NCBI GenBank assembly: GCA_026122225.1
Contig: JANEZZ010001959.1
Span: 2,861,501-2,925,500 of the forward strand
From: Heloderma charlesbogerti
Taxonomy: Eukaryota; Chordata; Lepidosauria; Squamata; Helodermatidae
DNA: 64,000 bases
Direction: 5' to 3'
Below are positions 22,991-34,859 of the stretch, piece by piece; position 1 is the stretch's first letter, and every line of letters starts with the position of its first letter. The position numbers and the translations under genes are program-made. The notes beneath the pieces were generated by a model, which had not been told where the DNA came from, made no database searches, and worked only from the letters and a program-made list of their open reading frames with translations.

Positions 22991-24257
22991 AATAACAATT
23001 CTATGATTTTAAAGTGCAACCTATCTTGTAATTTGTAAATTCTTATTGGTCCTATGGCTGGGCTCATGTGTATATTAGGGCCGAGTCAAATGTTTGGGGG
23101 CAAACAGTTTTGGTGGGAAAGGGGAATTTGGGGTGTGTGTCCTGAAATGTATTCTGAAAGACTCAAGAAAGTGCACTGTTTTCACACCAGTTTGCGGCAG
23201 TTAGCAGCACACTCAGTCTCCTGGCTGATTTGCAGACTTCCACACACAGCTTCCACCAGTACACAGCTGTTGACTGAACTGAAATAACTTGTAGCCATGG
23301 TAGGCAACTGGATTTGAGACTGGGCAGAGCAGGCTTGCTTCAGCCAAGGTGAAAGCTCTGTTTGTGGGGGAGGGGTGTTTTTTTTTAAATTTGGAGGGTT
23401 TGGGGTATTTTTTATGCAATGGGAGGGAAATTAACTACATCAACTTCAGGTACACCTGCTCCTACAATGCATGTGGAAAGCTCCCATCGGTGGTAGGGAT
23501 CAATTTGGGGCATTCTGGGGGCATGTCAGGGGAGTGAGGGGGCTTTGGATCTGGAGGTGTCAGGGGTGTCCCTGACATCCCCCCACCCCAGAACAGCTCC
23601 TATATCCATGGGGGTTTCTGCAGGTATACAGGGGGCCTCCATGGTGGAAGTATTCCCCACTGGCAGAGTTGTATTTCCACCCCATCTTAACTCTCCTCAC
23701 TTGGCCTTTCACAGTGGTTAATATTGCTCTCTTAGTGTGACTTCCATTTTAGGAAGGACTCAATGTTCTTCCTTGGTAAGACTTCAGATGAGAGAACCTT
23801 ATGCATCATATGAAGTAAGGAAGGCCTTTCCTCCATCCTTGCCTCCTTCATGGTTCATCTCATCTGTTCTCTGGCAGTACTGATGGTGCAGGCAATGATG
23901 TGTTTTCATGCAATATGGCAGTATTTACATGCCTTTAACCACAGCCCACACTTGCTTCATGAGTGCACTAGTTGTTTTTCAACATTGGGACCAAGGATGG
24001 GGTGGTGGTGGTATGAAGGGACACGTGCTGTACACGGACAAAGAGATCCAGGAAGGCCTTCCCTGTGCTGCAAGCTCATTACCCTGAGGAGGAAACAGAG
24101 GCTAAATTGTAGGTCGTGCCCCAGGGTACTCATGTACATGTCTTGTCCTTCATCCATATGGGGTGACCAGATCTTGCAAGATCTTGAGAGATTTGCTCAG
24201 GACAGTTAGAAGCACTGTTAGAACGAGAGCAGTGTGTTGCTGGCCCTGACCTTCCTT
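22991..24257. other. No gene recognised
   Basis: Unclassified sequence. The short open frames on both strands lack any domain I recognise. Confidence 0.5.
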
Positions 24258-24259
24258 TA

Positions 24260-24570
24260 GGATGACTATGGGCTCTACTTTACAGAGCACAGTCCTCTAT
24301 TTGAAGGGCTGTGCAGTCCAAGTCTGGTTTGAAGACAATGAACCACAAGGAGAGAGAGCTGGGCCTTGAACGTGCCCATCTAGACAGCAGGCCGAGCAGC
24401 GGGCACACAGGTCATGTGCATACTCCACTGTGGTGAGTTGTCTTTCTATTTAAATCACAGTGTTTTTATTTCTAAATTTGCATCTATACATATACATGAG
24501 CAAATGCAAATTTGCTGCACATTTGTACTCTCTTTTGTCCTCTTTTTTGGCGATGCCCAAGTAGCCATCC
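24260..24570. mobile_element. TA-flanked DNA element (TAGGGTGGCCA family)
   Basis: It is flanked by TA and has terminal GGATGACTATG / GTAGCCATCC. It shares 'cagtcctctatttgaagggc' and 'ttctaaatttgcatct' with the other family members. Confidence 0.65.
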
Positions 24571-24572
24571 TA

Positions 24573-25660
24573 CCCTCTTTTAGAAGAAAGAGAGAGAGAG
24601 AGCATGATTGCTTGTACAGGACACTCTAGGGCTTTTTTAACTTGGAGAGTTGGAGAAGTGTGCCACATTTTGTGACAAGCTTTCTTAAGAACCACAAGAG
24701 TTCCTTAGTTCTTGGAGGTCTTTCCTATGCACCGGCAGGAGGACCCAACAAGGTGTTGCATCTCATTGGCAAGAGGAGGGAGAGAGAAGCACCACAGTAA
24801 TCAGGGACATACAGAACTCAGGGACTGTAGGAGCCAGTGCTGCTGAATATAATTCACAGGCTCCCAGAAGGTACATGATGAGGTCTCTAGTGTCTGAGCA
24901 CAGAGAAAAACTGGCACCTAATCCCAGGGACAGGGAACACCATCTAAAACACATTTGTCACTCATGTATGAATAGACATGACTATAGCCATATTGGCTAT
25001 AAATACAATTCAGTTAGCCAGAAATATAAGGACTTTAAATAAACAGACCTAATGAATTAGCTAAAGGATACAATGAATCCTCTAGTTTTCCCAAACATTC
25101 AAGGCCATTCATGGGGTGGGGCTTGTGATACAAGCTTGTACTGGTCCCAGAAATGTGATGCTTAAGCACTGCTCAACATCCCCTTCATGTGGAGCATTCC
25201 TAGTCCCTAATTGTGCACCCAAAAGGGATAGGATGGGGGCTTCTTTTGTTCTGCAGGTCTGGGCTTCCCTTCCCTGCAGCTGGTAAGTGGATGAGCTTTT
25301 GGCATCTGACCACAGTCCTTTAATTCCCTTTTAGCAGGGGTGGGGAACAGCGGAGAAAGGTCTGCTTGTAGCCTGTGGGGCTCCTGAGATAATCCTCAGT
25401 TTAGCTATTGCGATGTCATATAATGGTCTAACTACTGCAGGGAGTAGTGGTAAGAGCAAAGGTTAACGGAGGTGGAGAAGTAGTGTAGCTTTTCTGAGGG
25501 AAGTGAAAGGTCAGTTTGGCTGGGAGCAAAACTTCACTTCCCACTTATTATGTAGGGACAGTTGGCAGGAAAGAAATTGATAGGTAGGAAAGCTGGAAGA
25601 CAATGGATCAGTGTGTCAAGGAGGCAGAAGCAAAGGTGGAATGGATGAGGAAAGGATACA
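24573..25660. other. No gene recognised
   Basis: Unclassified sequence; a short GA run lies at about 24590-24602. Confidence 0.5.
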
Positions 25661-25662
25661 TA

Positions 25663-25795
25663 TTTATTTTATACTGTAGTTTTAAACTTTTATATTTTAT
25701 TTTATCATGTTGTATTTTATGGGTTTAATGGTTGTAAGTGGCCCAGAGAGCTTTGGCTATTGGGCAGTATAGAAATGTAATCAATAAATAAAACT
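25663..25795 (+). mobile_element. L2 LINE 3' tail
   Basis: It ends with GCCCAGAGAGCTTTGGCTAT, GGGCAGTATAGAAATGTAA and TCAATAAATAAA, matching the other L2 tails in the window. Confidence 0.75.
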
Positions 25796-26090
25796 CATAT
25801 ATTCCCCTGGGCTGCAGACTCTGGCATCCATCTGCCAGAGAACTAAAGGCCACTGGGATGCTGCATCACCTGCCTCCCATATCATGGCAAGGGGAAGACC
25901 AACCTAGCCCCATACATTGGCCAGAGAAGGAACAACTGCAGGGAGTTTGTTTTGCACTTCCCTGACAGGAAGAACACCTATAAGAACTTTGAAACCAAGA
26001 ACTGATGCCTCAATTTTGTTTTTTTCCTCATCTCTCCCCATTCCTTTTCCTTCTTTGTTGTGTCTTTTACAGTCTTTTAGATTATAAGCA

Positions 26091-26223
26091 GCATCACCGA
26101 TGCAACGAATATGAACTTGAGCACGCTCCGGGAGAGAGCGGAGGACAGGAAGGCCTGGTGTGCTATGGTCCATGGGGTCACGAAGAGTCGGACACGACTG
26201 AATGACTGAACAACAACAACAAC
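26091..26223 (+). mobile_element. 5'-truncated BovB copy
   Basis: It matches the final 130 bases of the full BovB copy and ends in GACTGAATGACTGA and (AAC)n. A perfect 12-bp duplication, AGATTATAAGCA, lies at 26079-26090 and 26224-26235. Confidence 0.95.
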
Positions 26224-26314
26224 AGATTATAAGCATGACGGCAAGGCTGTCTTGTTATTAATCTTTGTAAGCCACTCTGGGAGCCTTTTTTGGCTGAAGA
26301 GGGTGATAACATTG

Positions 26315-26565
26315 TTATTATTATTTTATTTATTTCTTACATGTATATCCCACCTTTTTTCCTCCTTAAAGAACTCAAGGCGGTGTACATAATCCTCCGC
26401 CTCTTCATTTTATCCTCACAACAACAACCCTGTGAGGTAGGTTGGGCTGAGAGTGTGATTGGCCCAAAGTCACCCAGTGAGCTTACATGGCCGAGTGGGG
26501 ACTAGAGCCCAGATCTCCCGACTCCCAGTCCAACACTATAGCCACTACATCATACTGACAGTAAA
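26315..26565 (-). mobile_element. tRNA-derived SINE with MIR-like core
   Basis: Read on the minus strand, a tRNA-like head (GTAGTGGCTATAGTGTTGGA, then box B-like GGGCTCTAGTCCCC) leads into a core with GGGTGACTTTGGGCCAATCA and CCTACCTCACAGGGTTGTTG. A LINE-like tail ends in AAATAAATAAA. A more diverged relative lies at 34.65 kb. Confidence 0.75.
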
Positions 26566-26836
26566 ATTACTGTCAATAAATAATCAACAACCATCCAAAC
26601 CCTAGATTTAGGCTTCCTGTCACACTAGAAAGCTTATATTTATGAATGTTGACGTCTCTAGCTTGTTAGCATTTGGAGGTCAGGGTCGGTGGGTGGGAAG
26701 CTATGGGTCAAAGTTTGTAAAAATAAACAATACCTTAAATTTTAATGCCTCCTAGCAGCTGCATAGAACAACCAATCAAAGTAAAAACAGCATTCCATTC
26801 CCAGACCATGATTAGTTAATACCTAAATTCAAGAAA

Positions 26837-27036
26837 AGACCCTGATGCTGGGAAAGACTGAAGGCAAAAGGAGAAGGGGACGGCAGAGGATGAGATGGCT
26901 AGATAGCATCACCGATGCAATGAATATGAACCTGAGCACACTCCGGGAGAGTGCTCAGGACAGGAAGGCCTGGCGTGCTATGGTCCATGGGGTCACGAAG
27001 AGTCGGACACGACTGAACGACTGAACAACAACAACA
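26837..27036 (+). mobile_element. 5'-truncated BovB copy
   Basis: It corresponds to the last 200 bases of the full BovB copy, beginning within the C-terminal coding part. A perfect 12-bp duplication, AAATTCAAGAAA, lies at 26825-26836 and 27037-27048. Confidence 0.95.
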
Positions 27037-27198
27037 AAATTCAAGAAAGAAACAAGAAATGAACTTTATTGCTGTGTATTTTAAGGATCATGAATTTAAT
27101 GGAAATAAATAGTCAAAGGACATGAGCACAATACTGCTTTAGTGGGCTGTTGACCACATTGTAGCCTGCATTTTTACTAGCAGTATTTTACCCATTTT

Positions 27199-27537
27199 TG
27201 GGGCCGCAGTGGCTTAGTGGTTAAGACACTGAACTGCAGACTGGAAAGTCGGCAGGTCAGCAGTTCGAGACCCGAGTGCTGCGTGACAGAGTGAGCTCCC
27301 GTCTTCAGTCCCAGCTTCTGCCAACCTAGCAGTTTGAAAGCAAGAAATTGCAAGTAGATAAATAGGTACCGCCTTGGTGGGAAAGGTAACAGCGTTCTTT
27401 GCACCTCGGTGTTCAGTCATGCCGGCCACATGACCATGGAAGTGTCTTCGGACAGCGCTGGCTCTTTGGCTTAGAAACGGGGATGAGCACCGCACCCTAG
27501 AGTCGGACATGACTGGTTGGGGACACCTTTACCTTTT
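27199..27537 (+). mobile_element. Sauria-type (ACA) SINE
   Basis: The head is tRNA-like, with box A (TGGCTTAGTGG) and box B (CAGTTCGAGACC). The body contains CCAGCTTCTGCCAACCTAGC and CCGGCCACATGACC, typical of squamate Sauria SINEs. The 3' end AGAGTCGGACATGACTGG resembles the BovB end, consistent with BovB-driven movement. A 15-bp duplication, TATTTTACCCATTTT, flanks it at 27184-27198 and 27538-27552. The sequence is well preserved. Confidence 0.93.
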
Positions 27538-27987
27538 TATTTTACCCATTTTAGCCTAGTCAGCTTTTCATGAAACTAAGAACCTATCCCCCAAGACCCA
27601 TGTACTGCCACAGAACAATGAAACAATCAACTGTTTTATTTACCTTACTGTATCAAACACCACTGTACTCATCTTTGCTGTTTTTCAAAGGCCAGTTTGA
27701 ACAAAATGGACAACAGGGATATTAATCCATTGTCCAGACACAGTCTGCTCCATCCATCTGCAAAATCATTCTGTTTCTATATGATGAAATACTCCATGCA
27801 ACTATTTTCTTTCTATATAAAAACTATTACAATATTTGATCATGCTTTAGAAGCAGGGTGTTAACAAAGCATTATAGGAAAGTTTGACAAACACCCTGTC
27901 CGTAAATGTTGGGGCTCTTAGGGAGAATTGGCCTATCTTAACCATGTTCCCTCCTCTTCCCTTTGACTTCTGTCATGGTATATTTGT

Positions 27988-28095
27988 TGTTGTTGTTCAG
28001 TCGTTAAGTCATGTCCGACTCTTCGTGACCCCATGGACCATAGCATGCCAGGCCTTCCTGTCCTCCGCTCTCTCCCGGAGTGTGCTCAGGTTCAT
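27988..28095 (-). mobile_element. 5'-truncated BovB copy, inverted
   Basis: It begins (TGT)n then CAGTCGTTAAGTCATGTCCG, the reverse complement of the BovB end. A 12-bp duplication, TGGTATATTTGT, lies at 27976-27987 and 28096-28107; its final T/G bases merge into the tail repeat. Confidence 0.93.
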
Positions 28096-28107
28096 TGGTA
28101 TATTTGT

Positions 28108-29890
28108 ACAAACAAAATGATTTTATCAACAACGGCATCGTCAATTCTTCTTCCCCTTACCACCAGCTCTTAAACCAATTGATATAAGGTTCATTCATTT
28201 GCCTCCTCCATGGCTTTCATTTTAATCAAAATTGTTATAGAATTAAATCAACCATTCCCCCATAAAACCCCATGTCTAGGAATAGCTGAAATCTTTCAAT
28301 TTCATTTTTCCACTCCATTTCTTATTTTTTTATTGTAAATTTGTTTTGGTGCATTTCTGCATCAATTTGTGAATTTGGCAAAAAAAGTCCACATGAAAAC
28401 ATGTACACACATTTTTGTATGCACTTTTCCAAGGGTGCACACTTTTTGCAAGACTTTTGGCCTAATATAATACATTTTTATGCATGCTTTCTCCTAATGT
28501 ATGGATTTTGTTCACACTTTTCTTTATGTTACATTTTTTAAAACAATGCTTCTCTACAAGATAAATGTCTTTCTCCCCTCCCCCCACCCTGCCCCACAAA
28601 ATTAGGCTTTTGCTGAGAAAAGCTAGGCAAGTCTAAGCTTAACTTGATTTTTAAAAGGACACTTGGCTGCCCCTTGTGCAAGAGGAAAGTTGCCATTACC
28701 AAGAGTACTGGTTCATTCACCTGGACACTGTCCAAATAGTTTGTAGAAGTACATGTCTGTCTGAAAAAAAGGCACTGTAAAACAAAACATTATTCCTGCA
28801 GTCTGGTTTCCCACATGTATGTTGTTTAAAGTTATATGCGTGTGATGGCCACAAGTTCTGTGTTTGCAGTAGTAAATGCAACTGGTCATGCCACCGATGT
28901 CCGAAAATAAGGGGCTTAAAATGTGAGCATTCCCAGCGCTGATACTTGATTGTATTGTGGACTGTTCCTTTCCCCTGAAATTCTTGCTCTGTTCATACTT
29001 AAAATGGACATAATTATGAGCATATGTGCTGCTTTTACACCTGTGTGGTCAGGATTCATCTGCATATGGTCTACAGCCTCCAACCATACATGGAGGGTTT
29101 TGACAGAAGGTGCCTTGGCATAGTTTGGGGAGTTCCCCCATTCCCCCTGCACCACAGCCTACCTCTGCTATAATATGCAGTGCTGCCCTCAGACCCTATA
29201 ATACTACAAATCCTGTATGGGGATGGGACTACCAATGGTACATAAAGAAATCTAGTAAGCACATATTCTGAGAAACAACAGCCACACACTAAATGAGTCT
29301 CTCGCCCTCACCTTCTGCCAATTTAATCTTCCATAGTTACAGAAATGAGGCTACTAGCGGCTTGATTTACAATGTGCAGAGGTGCAATAATGAGAAAGTT
29401 AATCTCTTTAAGTAGCTCTCATATTTTGCTTTCTTCTTTTGCATCTCTACTCCTTGCTGTCCCATTTACCTGTAAATTGGCATGCTAAAGCAACGGGCAG
29501 TATTCTTGAGTACAGGTGGGATAAGATGTGGTGTCTGCTGGTAATTACAGTTGTGCCTAGCATTGTAACAAAATGAAATGAATGCTCGCAGCCCAGTGAT
29601 TGGTTGCTTAGTTCAAATCAGTATGTGAAATGCATTACCATACTCCCATCCTACCACCTCTTCAGCCTCTCTGCCCTCTTTGGATTGTCAGGTCATAATG
29701 CTGCAGTGTAGAAGCCATAGCTAGCAGAATTCCCTCATCTCTGTAACTCTTAAGGGCACAGAAACCCTCTCAGCATGTAGAGTCGGCAAGCCTGTGCTCC
29801 CTTTGCTCCTTATTCCATAGCCTCCAAGCCTTTTCCTTAGGCCACTGTGTTGGGAGCTGACAGGGGTAGTTCTGTGTGCTGCTGCCCCAA
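28108..29890. other. No gene recognised
   Basis: AT-rich, unique-looking sequence. Confidence 0.5.
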
Positions 29891-29892
29891 GT

Positions 29893-29965
29893 GGTATTCA
29901 TTCACTCATTCATTCCATTTATATCCCACCTTTCTTCCATTGTAGAACTCAAGGTGGCTACATGG
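29893..29965 (-). mobile_element. SINE tail fragment
   Basis: The phrases 'ttatatcccacctttcttcc' and 'gaactcaaggtggctacat' match the tail of the SINE at 26315-26565. The tRNA-like head is absent. Confidence 0.55.
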
Positions 29966-30079
29966 GATTCCCAGGTGCTCTTTCCTCCAAGCACTGACCA
30001 CATCCGGACCTGCTTAGTTTCCGCAAGGTAGCTGCCTCATGTGCCTTCACACCATGCACTGGGACCAGGCATATGCCAT

Positions 30080-30720
30080 CAGGGCATATCAACAACTCTA
30101 TCTAGTCAACATTTTGCTTCCACAGGAGCCAAGCAGAAATCCATGGGAAGTCCAAAAGTGGGTCATGAACACAATGGCACCCTCCTGCTCCTGTTATGAA
30201 GGAACTGATATTGAGAGGCATACTGCCTCCAATATTGGAGGCAATATAGGGTTAACTCCAATGTTGTTTAAGCGGTTGTCTCCTCATGCAATGGGTTGTC
30301 TAAATGGTTGTCTACTCATGCCTTTGCTCTCCTACCCCCTGTGGCCTCTGGAACAGATTTGGGGGCACAGCGGGAACTGCAGAGGGGAAGGGAAACCCAT
30401 TCTACCAGTGGTTTCCTTCTGCTGGCAGACAGTTAACATTGGAAGCAACCCATTGTGATTAATAGCCACTGATAGCCTTTTCATCTATGAATTTGTCTAA
30501 TCACCTTTTAATGCTGTTTAAGTTGGTGGACCTCACTACATCTCATGGAAGCAAATTCTATAGTTTGCTTGTGTATTGTGAAGAAATACTTACTTTCGAG
30601 TTCGACTGTCCTGGATGGTTCCTTCCTGATATTGAAGGAGGGTAGTGGCTTCCAGAACTTTGCCTGGACAACAGCTCTATCCATTGACTTGTGACTTCTG
30701 GTTCTCATTTCATATATCAT
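30080..30720 (-). mobile_element. CR1 LINE 3' fragment, interrupted
   Basis: Reverse-orientation CR1 3' UTR and C-terminal sequence is split by about 200 bases of other DNA (about 30245-30450). Recognisable phrases are 'aggcatactgcctcc', 'tagccactgatagcc' and 'ctcactacatctcatgg'. It belongs to a different CR1 subfamily from the copy at 12955. Confidence 0.65.
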
Positions 30721-30894
30721 GTCTACCTATAGGCCAGCACTGACACTCTCTTCTATTTCACTCAGGTTCACATTGCTCTCTCCACAGCTTATTCTGCCCT
30801 ATTTCTACAGCCACCCTGCCTCTGAGCTCTCTGTACCATTTTGGTTAAGGTATGTCTTTGGAAGATCCTCCTCACAGAGAGTTCAAATATGAAA

Positions 30895-32490
30895 TGCTGA
30901 GCTAACAAAAATATGCAACATGACCCTAAGATCAGCCTCTGTACCAGAAGACTGGAAGATGGCCAATGTAACACCAATTTTCAAAAAGGGATCTAGAGGG
31001 GATCCAGGAAATTACAGGCTGGTTAGCTTAACGCCTGTTCTGGGTAAATTGGTTGAAGGATTATTAAAGATAAAATTGGTAAGCATATAGAAGGATAAGC
31101 CCTGCTGAAAAAGAATCAACATGGCAAATACAGAGGTAAGCCCTGTCTTACTAACCTTTTAGAGTTCTTTGAAAGTGTCAGTAAACATGTAGACAGGGGT
31201 GATCTGGTAGACATTGTTTACTTGGACTTCCAAAAGGCTTTTGATAAAGTCCCTCACCAAAGACTCCTGAGCAAATTTAGCAGTCATGGAATAAGAATAA
31301 AGGTCCTCTTATGGATCAGTAACTGGTTAAAGAACAGAAAGCAGACAGTAGGAATAAATGGAAAATACTCCCAATGGAGAGATGTAAATAGTGGTGTCCC
31401 ACAGGGACCAATGCTTTTCAACTTATTCATAAATGATCTGGAATTAGGAGTGAGTGATGAAGTGGCCAAGTTCGTGGATGACACCAAATTACTTAGGGTG
31501 GTTAAAACAAAAAGAGATTTTGAGGAGCTTCAAAAGGATCGCTCCAAATGTGAGAATGGGCATCCAAATGGCAAATGCAGTTCAATGTAACCAAGTGTAA
31601 AGTGATGCATGATGAGGCAAAAAATCTCAACTTCAAGTATAAGCCAATGGGATCTGAGCTAGCAGTGACTGACCAAGAAAAAAGATCTTGGGGTGGACAG
31701 CTCAGTGAAAATGTCAACCTAGTGTGTAGTGGCTGTGAAAAAAGGCAAATTCCATGTTAGGCATAATTAGGAAAGCAACTGAGAATAAAACTGACAAATT
31801 CATACTGCCCTTATACAAATCTATGATGTGACCACACTTGAAATACTGTGTACAGTTCTGGCCACCACACCTAAAAAAGGGTATTGTAGAGTTGGGAAAA
31901 GTGCAGAAAAGGGCAACTAGAATGATCAAGGGGCTGGAGCATCTCCCCCATGAGGGAAGGTTACAACATCTGGGATTGTTTAGCTTGGAGAAAAGGCAAG
32001 GAAGGGGAGATATTACAGAGGTGTACAAACATATGCATGGTGTGGAGAAAACGGATAGGAAGTCATTTTTCTCCCTGTCTCATAATACTAGAACCCGGGG
32101 TCATCTCATGAAGCTGGTTGGTGGGAGATTCCAGACAGATAAAAGGAAGTACTTCTTCATGCAGTGCATAGTTAAACTATGCAATTCACTACCACAAGAC
32201 ATAGCGATGGCCACTAATTTGGATGGCTTTAAAAGGGGGTTAGACAAATTCATGGCAGTTAAGTCCATCAATGGCTTCTAGTCCTGATGGCCATATACTA
32301 CCTCCAGTATCAGAGGCAGTATGCCTATGTACACCAGTTGCTGGCGAACATCGGCAGGAGTCTGCTGTTGCACTCATGTCCTGCTTGTGGGTTTCCTGTG
32401 GGAAGCTGGTTGGCCACTGTGTGAACAGAATGCTGGACTAGATCGACCCTTGGTCTGATCCAGCATGGCTCTTCTTAAGTTATTAATTTT
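30895..32490 (+). pseudogene. CR1 LINE, 5'-truncated, degraded reverse transcriptase
   Basis: Pieces of a CR1 reverse transcriptase are readable in order: TPIFKKGSRG near 30970, YLDFQKAFDKVPHQRL near 31220, SGVPQGPMLFNLFINDL near 31395 and FVDDTKLL near 31470. The C-terminal part, with LEKRQGRGDITEVYKHMHG, lies near 31985-32045. The catalytic FxDD reads FVDD, but frameshifts and stops break the frame (for example around 31070 and 31590). The 3' UTR runs to about 32490. This copy cannot make an enzyme. Confidence 0.9.
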
Positions 32491-32494
32491 TACA

Positions 32495-33073
32495 ATCAGC
32501 TTTCTAATTCATAGTCTGCCCTAATAGTTTCTTCTTCCACAGGGTCTGTGTGAAGTCCCAGGAAATTGGATAATTAATTATTGCTTTTTACAGAAGTGGA
32601 CCGTGAAACATTCTGGCTCACAGATTTGTTTGTTGAGCAGTTGGAATGTTTATGTATATTCAATAACACACCAGTTCAACCAATTGATGCTAGATGCATC
32701 ACTGCTAAAATCACAATACAATAGAGATGGACTTCAAAGCACCATTTTTTTTAAATAAAGATGTTTATTTAAAGACAATATTTTCTGATGATTCAATGTA
32801 AGAAGCCTCTAAACATGTTATTTTTTAAAATTAATTTAAAAAGTCATAAAAAACATGAAACACCCCTTCTAAGCAATAACATATTTTGAATGATGAGTGA
32901 AATTACATTATGGAATTGATTTTTACCTTAGGTTTTAATTGGAACATGCCATCCTGAGCTGACTTTATTTCCTCCACTATTTTGCAATTGTGTAGTTTTT
33001 TTAAAGTGCCTTTTACCTGCAGAATGACATGTGGAGATTAAGCAGCTGAGGTTTTTCCTATTACATTATCTAC
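32495..33073. other. AT-rich sequence, no gene recognised
   Basis: Nothing recognisable. Confidence 0.5.
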
Positions 33074-33081
33074 ATTACAAA

Positions 33082-33922
33082 TAGGGATGGCGGGGAATTT
33101 CTCCCCGAATCTTCGGGGGGCCGAGCGCCAACGCATTCGGCCCCCCGAAATCGGCAGTGAATTTCTCCGCCCCCCCCGGGATGGGACTTACCTTTGGCGA
33201 ATGTCCCGCCCGGCAGTGGGTCCCGGCAGCGGTTTGGCAGCGGTTCGTCACGGGCAGGGGCGGCGGCCGGTCTCCCGACCAGCTGTGCCGTCGCCATTGC
33301 AAAAAAAAAACTAAAGTAAAAAACCCCTCACACACCCGTGATAGGCTATGTAACGATTTACGTAGCCTATCACAGCTAGATTTTCAAAGTCAGCCGTGAT
33401 AGGCTACGTAAATCTTCACGTAGCCTATCACGGGTGACTTTGAAAAAAAAAAAAGCGCGTACGCAAATGGTGGCGGCCCATGGGCGCCGCCATTTGCATT
33501 CCTTATTTTGGCACGTCTAGTCTACGTAAAGATTTATGTAGACTACGGCGAAAATAAGGGCACGCTATTTGCGTTGCCCTTTTTTCGCCGTAGTCTACGT
33601 AAATCTTTACATAGAGACGTGTCAAAATAAGGAACGCAAATGGCGGCGCCCATGGGCCGCCGCCATTTGCATATGCGCTTTTTTTTTTTTTCAAAGTCAA
33701 AGTTTTTCAAAGGGTACGCGTAGCCTATCATGGGGTCTTTTTTTTTTTTTACTTTTTGTTTCGCGGCCGGGGAGACGGGGTGCTTCTCCCCAGCCTGAAT
33801 TTCGGCCGGGCAAGGCGGGAAGCCTCCCCGCCTTCGCCTGAACTTCGGGGGGGAAAGCGAAGCGCCTCCCCCCCACCGCGAAGCCAAGCTGCGAAAAGGT
33901 AAGTGACTTTCGTACATCCCTA
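33082..33922. mobile_element. Modular-palindrome hAT-type element
   Basis: It begins TAGGGATGGCGG and ends GTACATCCCTA, with a perfect 8-bp duplication, ATTACAAA, at 33074-33081 and 33923-33930. Two palindromes of the TGATAGGCTACGTAAA type lie at about 33339-33373 and 33394-33433. A larger inverted repeat has arms at 33455-33560 and 33575-33678; it contains CGCAAATGGCGGC-type and TAGTCTACGTAAA-type modules. Outward donor-like motifs are ACTTACCTTT at 33186-33195 (minus) and AGGTAAGT at 33897-33904 (plus). The element is GC-rich in AT-rich surroundings and encodes no transposase. Confidence 0.92.
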
Positions 33923-33947
33923 ATTACAAATTACCATAAAAATGGCA

Positions 33948-34076
33948 GGTGGATCCACACTTAGTCATAGTCGGAGGAGATCCATTGAAATCAATGGGAC
34001 TTAGGCTAATCATGACTAACTTGTCCCATTGATTTCAATTGTCTACTCTAAGTATGACTAAGTCTGGATCCAACCC
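33948..34076. mobile_element. Palindromic MITE
   Basis: Two arms of about 55 bp start from GTGGATCCACACTTAGTCAT and its inverted counterpart ATGACTAAGTCTGGATCCAA. The arms contain CCATTGAAATCAATGGGAC, itself a near-palindrome. This type of element is common in reptile genomes. Target duplication not resolved. Confidence 0.75.
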
Positions 34077-34640
34077 AGTAACCATAAAAAAAAATCATAA
34101 GAACAGTCAGTCCTGGGAAAACACGTGTATGTGATTTCCCCAAGTCCCACAATCCTTCTCTCTCTCCAAAGGTATAGAAGGTGAACTGCATGTATGTTAG
34201 ATGACCAGTTCATACATCATCATTGTGCACTGGCAGTCAGATACATGTTTCGTTTTCTTATACCCATTTCCACAACCACCCATGTAGGAGACTACTGCCA
34301 GAGTGAATGTCTGAATTTGTCCTTGATGATCATGAAAAAGAAACCTTTTCTACAGTAGCACATAGAAAATCTCTGTTGAAGTATGAAGCCTAAGATGGAC
34401 CTTCTCCAAGCAACTAGCAAGTTAGCAATTATTGATAGCAAACTAATTAACTAAGGGCATAATCGTGCATGTTTAGTAAAAAAATGTCCTACAACTCCCA
34501 GCATTCCCCAGCTAGCATGTACACCACCATGTGCAATGTGGTGATGTCTCTTTCACCAGAGATAGATATGGCGGGCAAGCTGCCATAGCCGAGTATAAAA
34601 GGTTGCCATGGGGAAATCTACTACACAGAAATATTGGATT
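34077..34640. other. No gene recognised
   Basis: Unclassified, with a short MITE-like phrase (CTACAACTCCCAGCATTCCC) at about 34490-34510. Confidence 0.45.
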
Positions 34641-34644
34641 TTGT

Positions 34645-34855
34645 TTGTTTACTACATGTATATCCCACACTTTCTCCCAAGATGTTCAGTGTGGCAGGTT
34701 CTTTCCCACTCCTCTTTTATCCACAGAACAACCCTAGGAGGCTGAGAGATAACAACTGGCCCAAGACCGCTCAAGGAGCTTTATGGCTGAGGGGGAATTG
34801 GATCTCACATCTTCCCAGCCTTTGGCCAACAGTCCCATCATCACACCACCCTGAT
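34645..34855 (-). mobile_element. Diverged tRNA-derived SINE
   Basis: It follows the order of the SINE at 26315-26565 ('tatatcccacactttctccc', 'acaaccctaggaggctgaga', 'ctggcccaagac') with many substitutions. Confidence 0.55.
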
Positions 34856-34859
34856 TTTA

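Noticed and set aside
23060..23120. TAGGGCCGAGTCAAAT as the left end of another hAT-type element
   Set aside because: No matching right end or 8-bp duplication was found downstream.
27199..27290. A functional tRNA gene at the SINE head
   Set aside because: It has boxes A and B only; the rest is SINE body, flanked by a target duplication.
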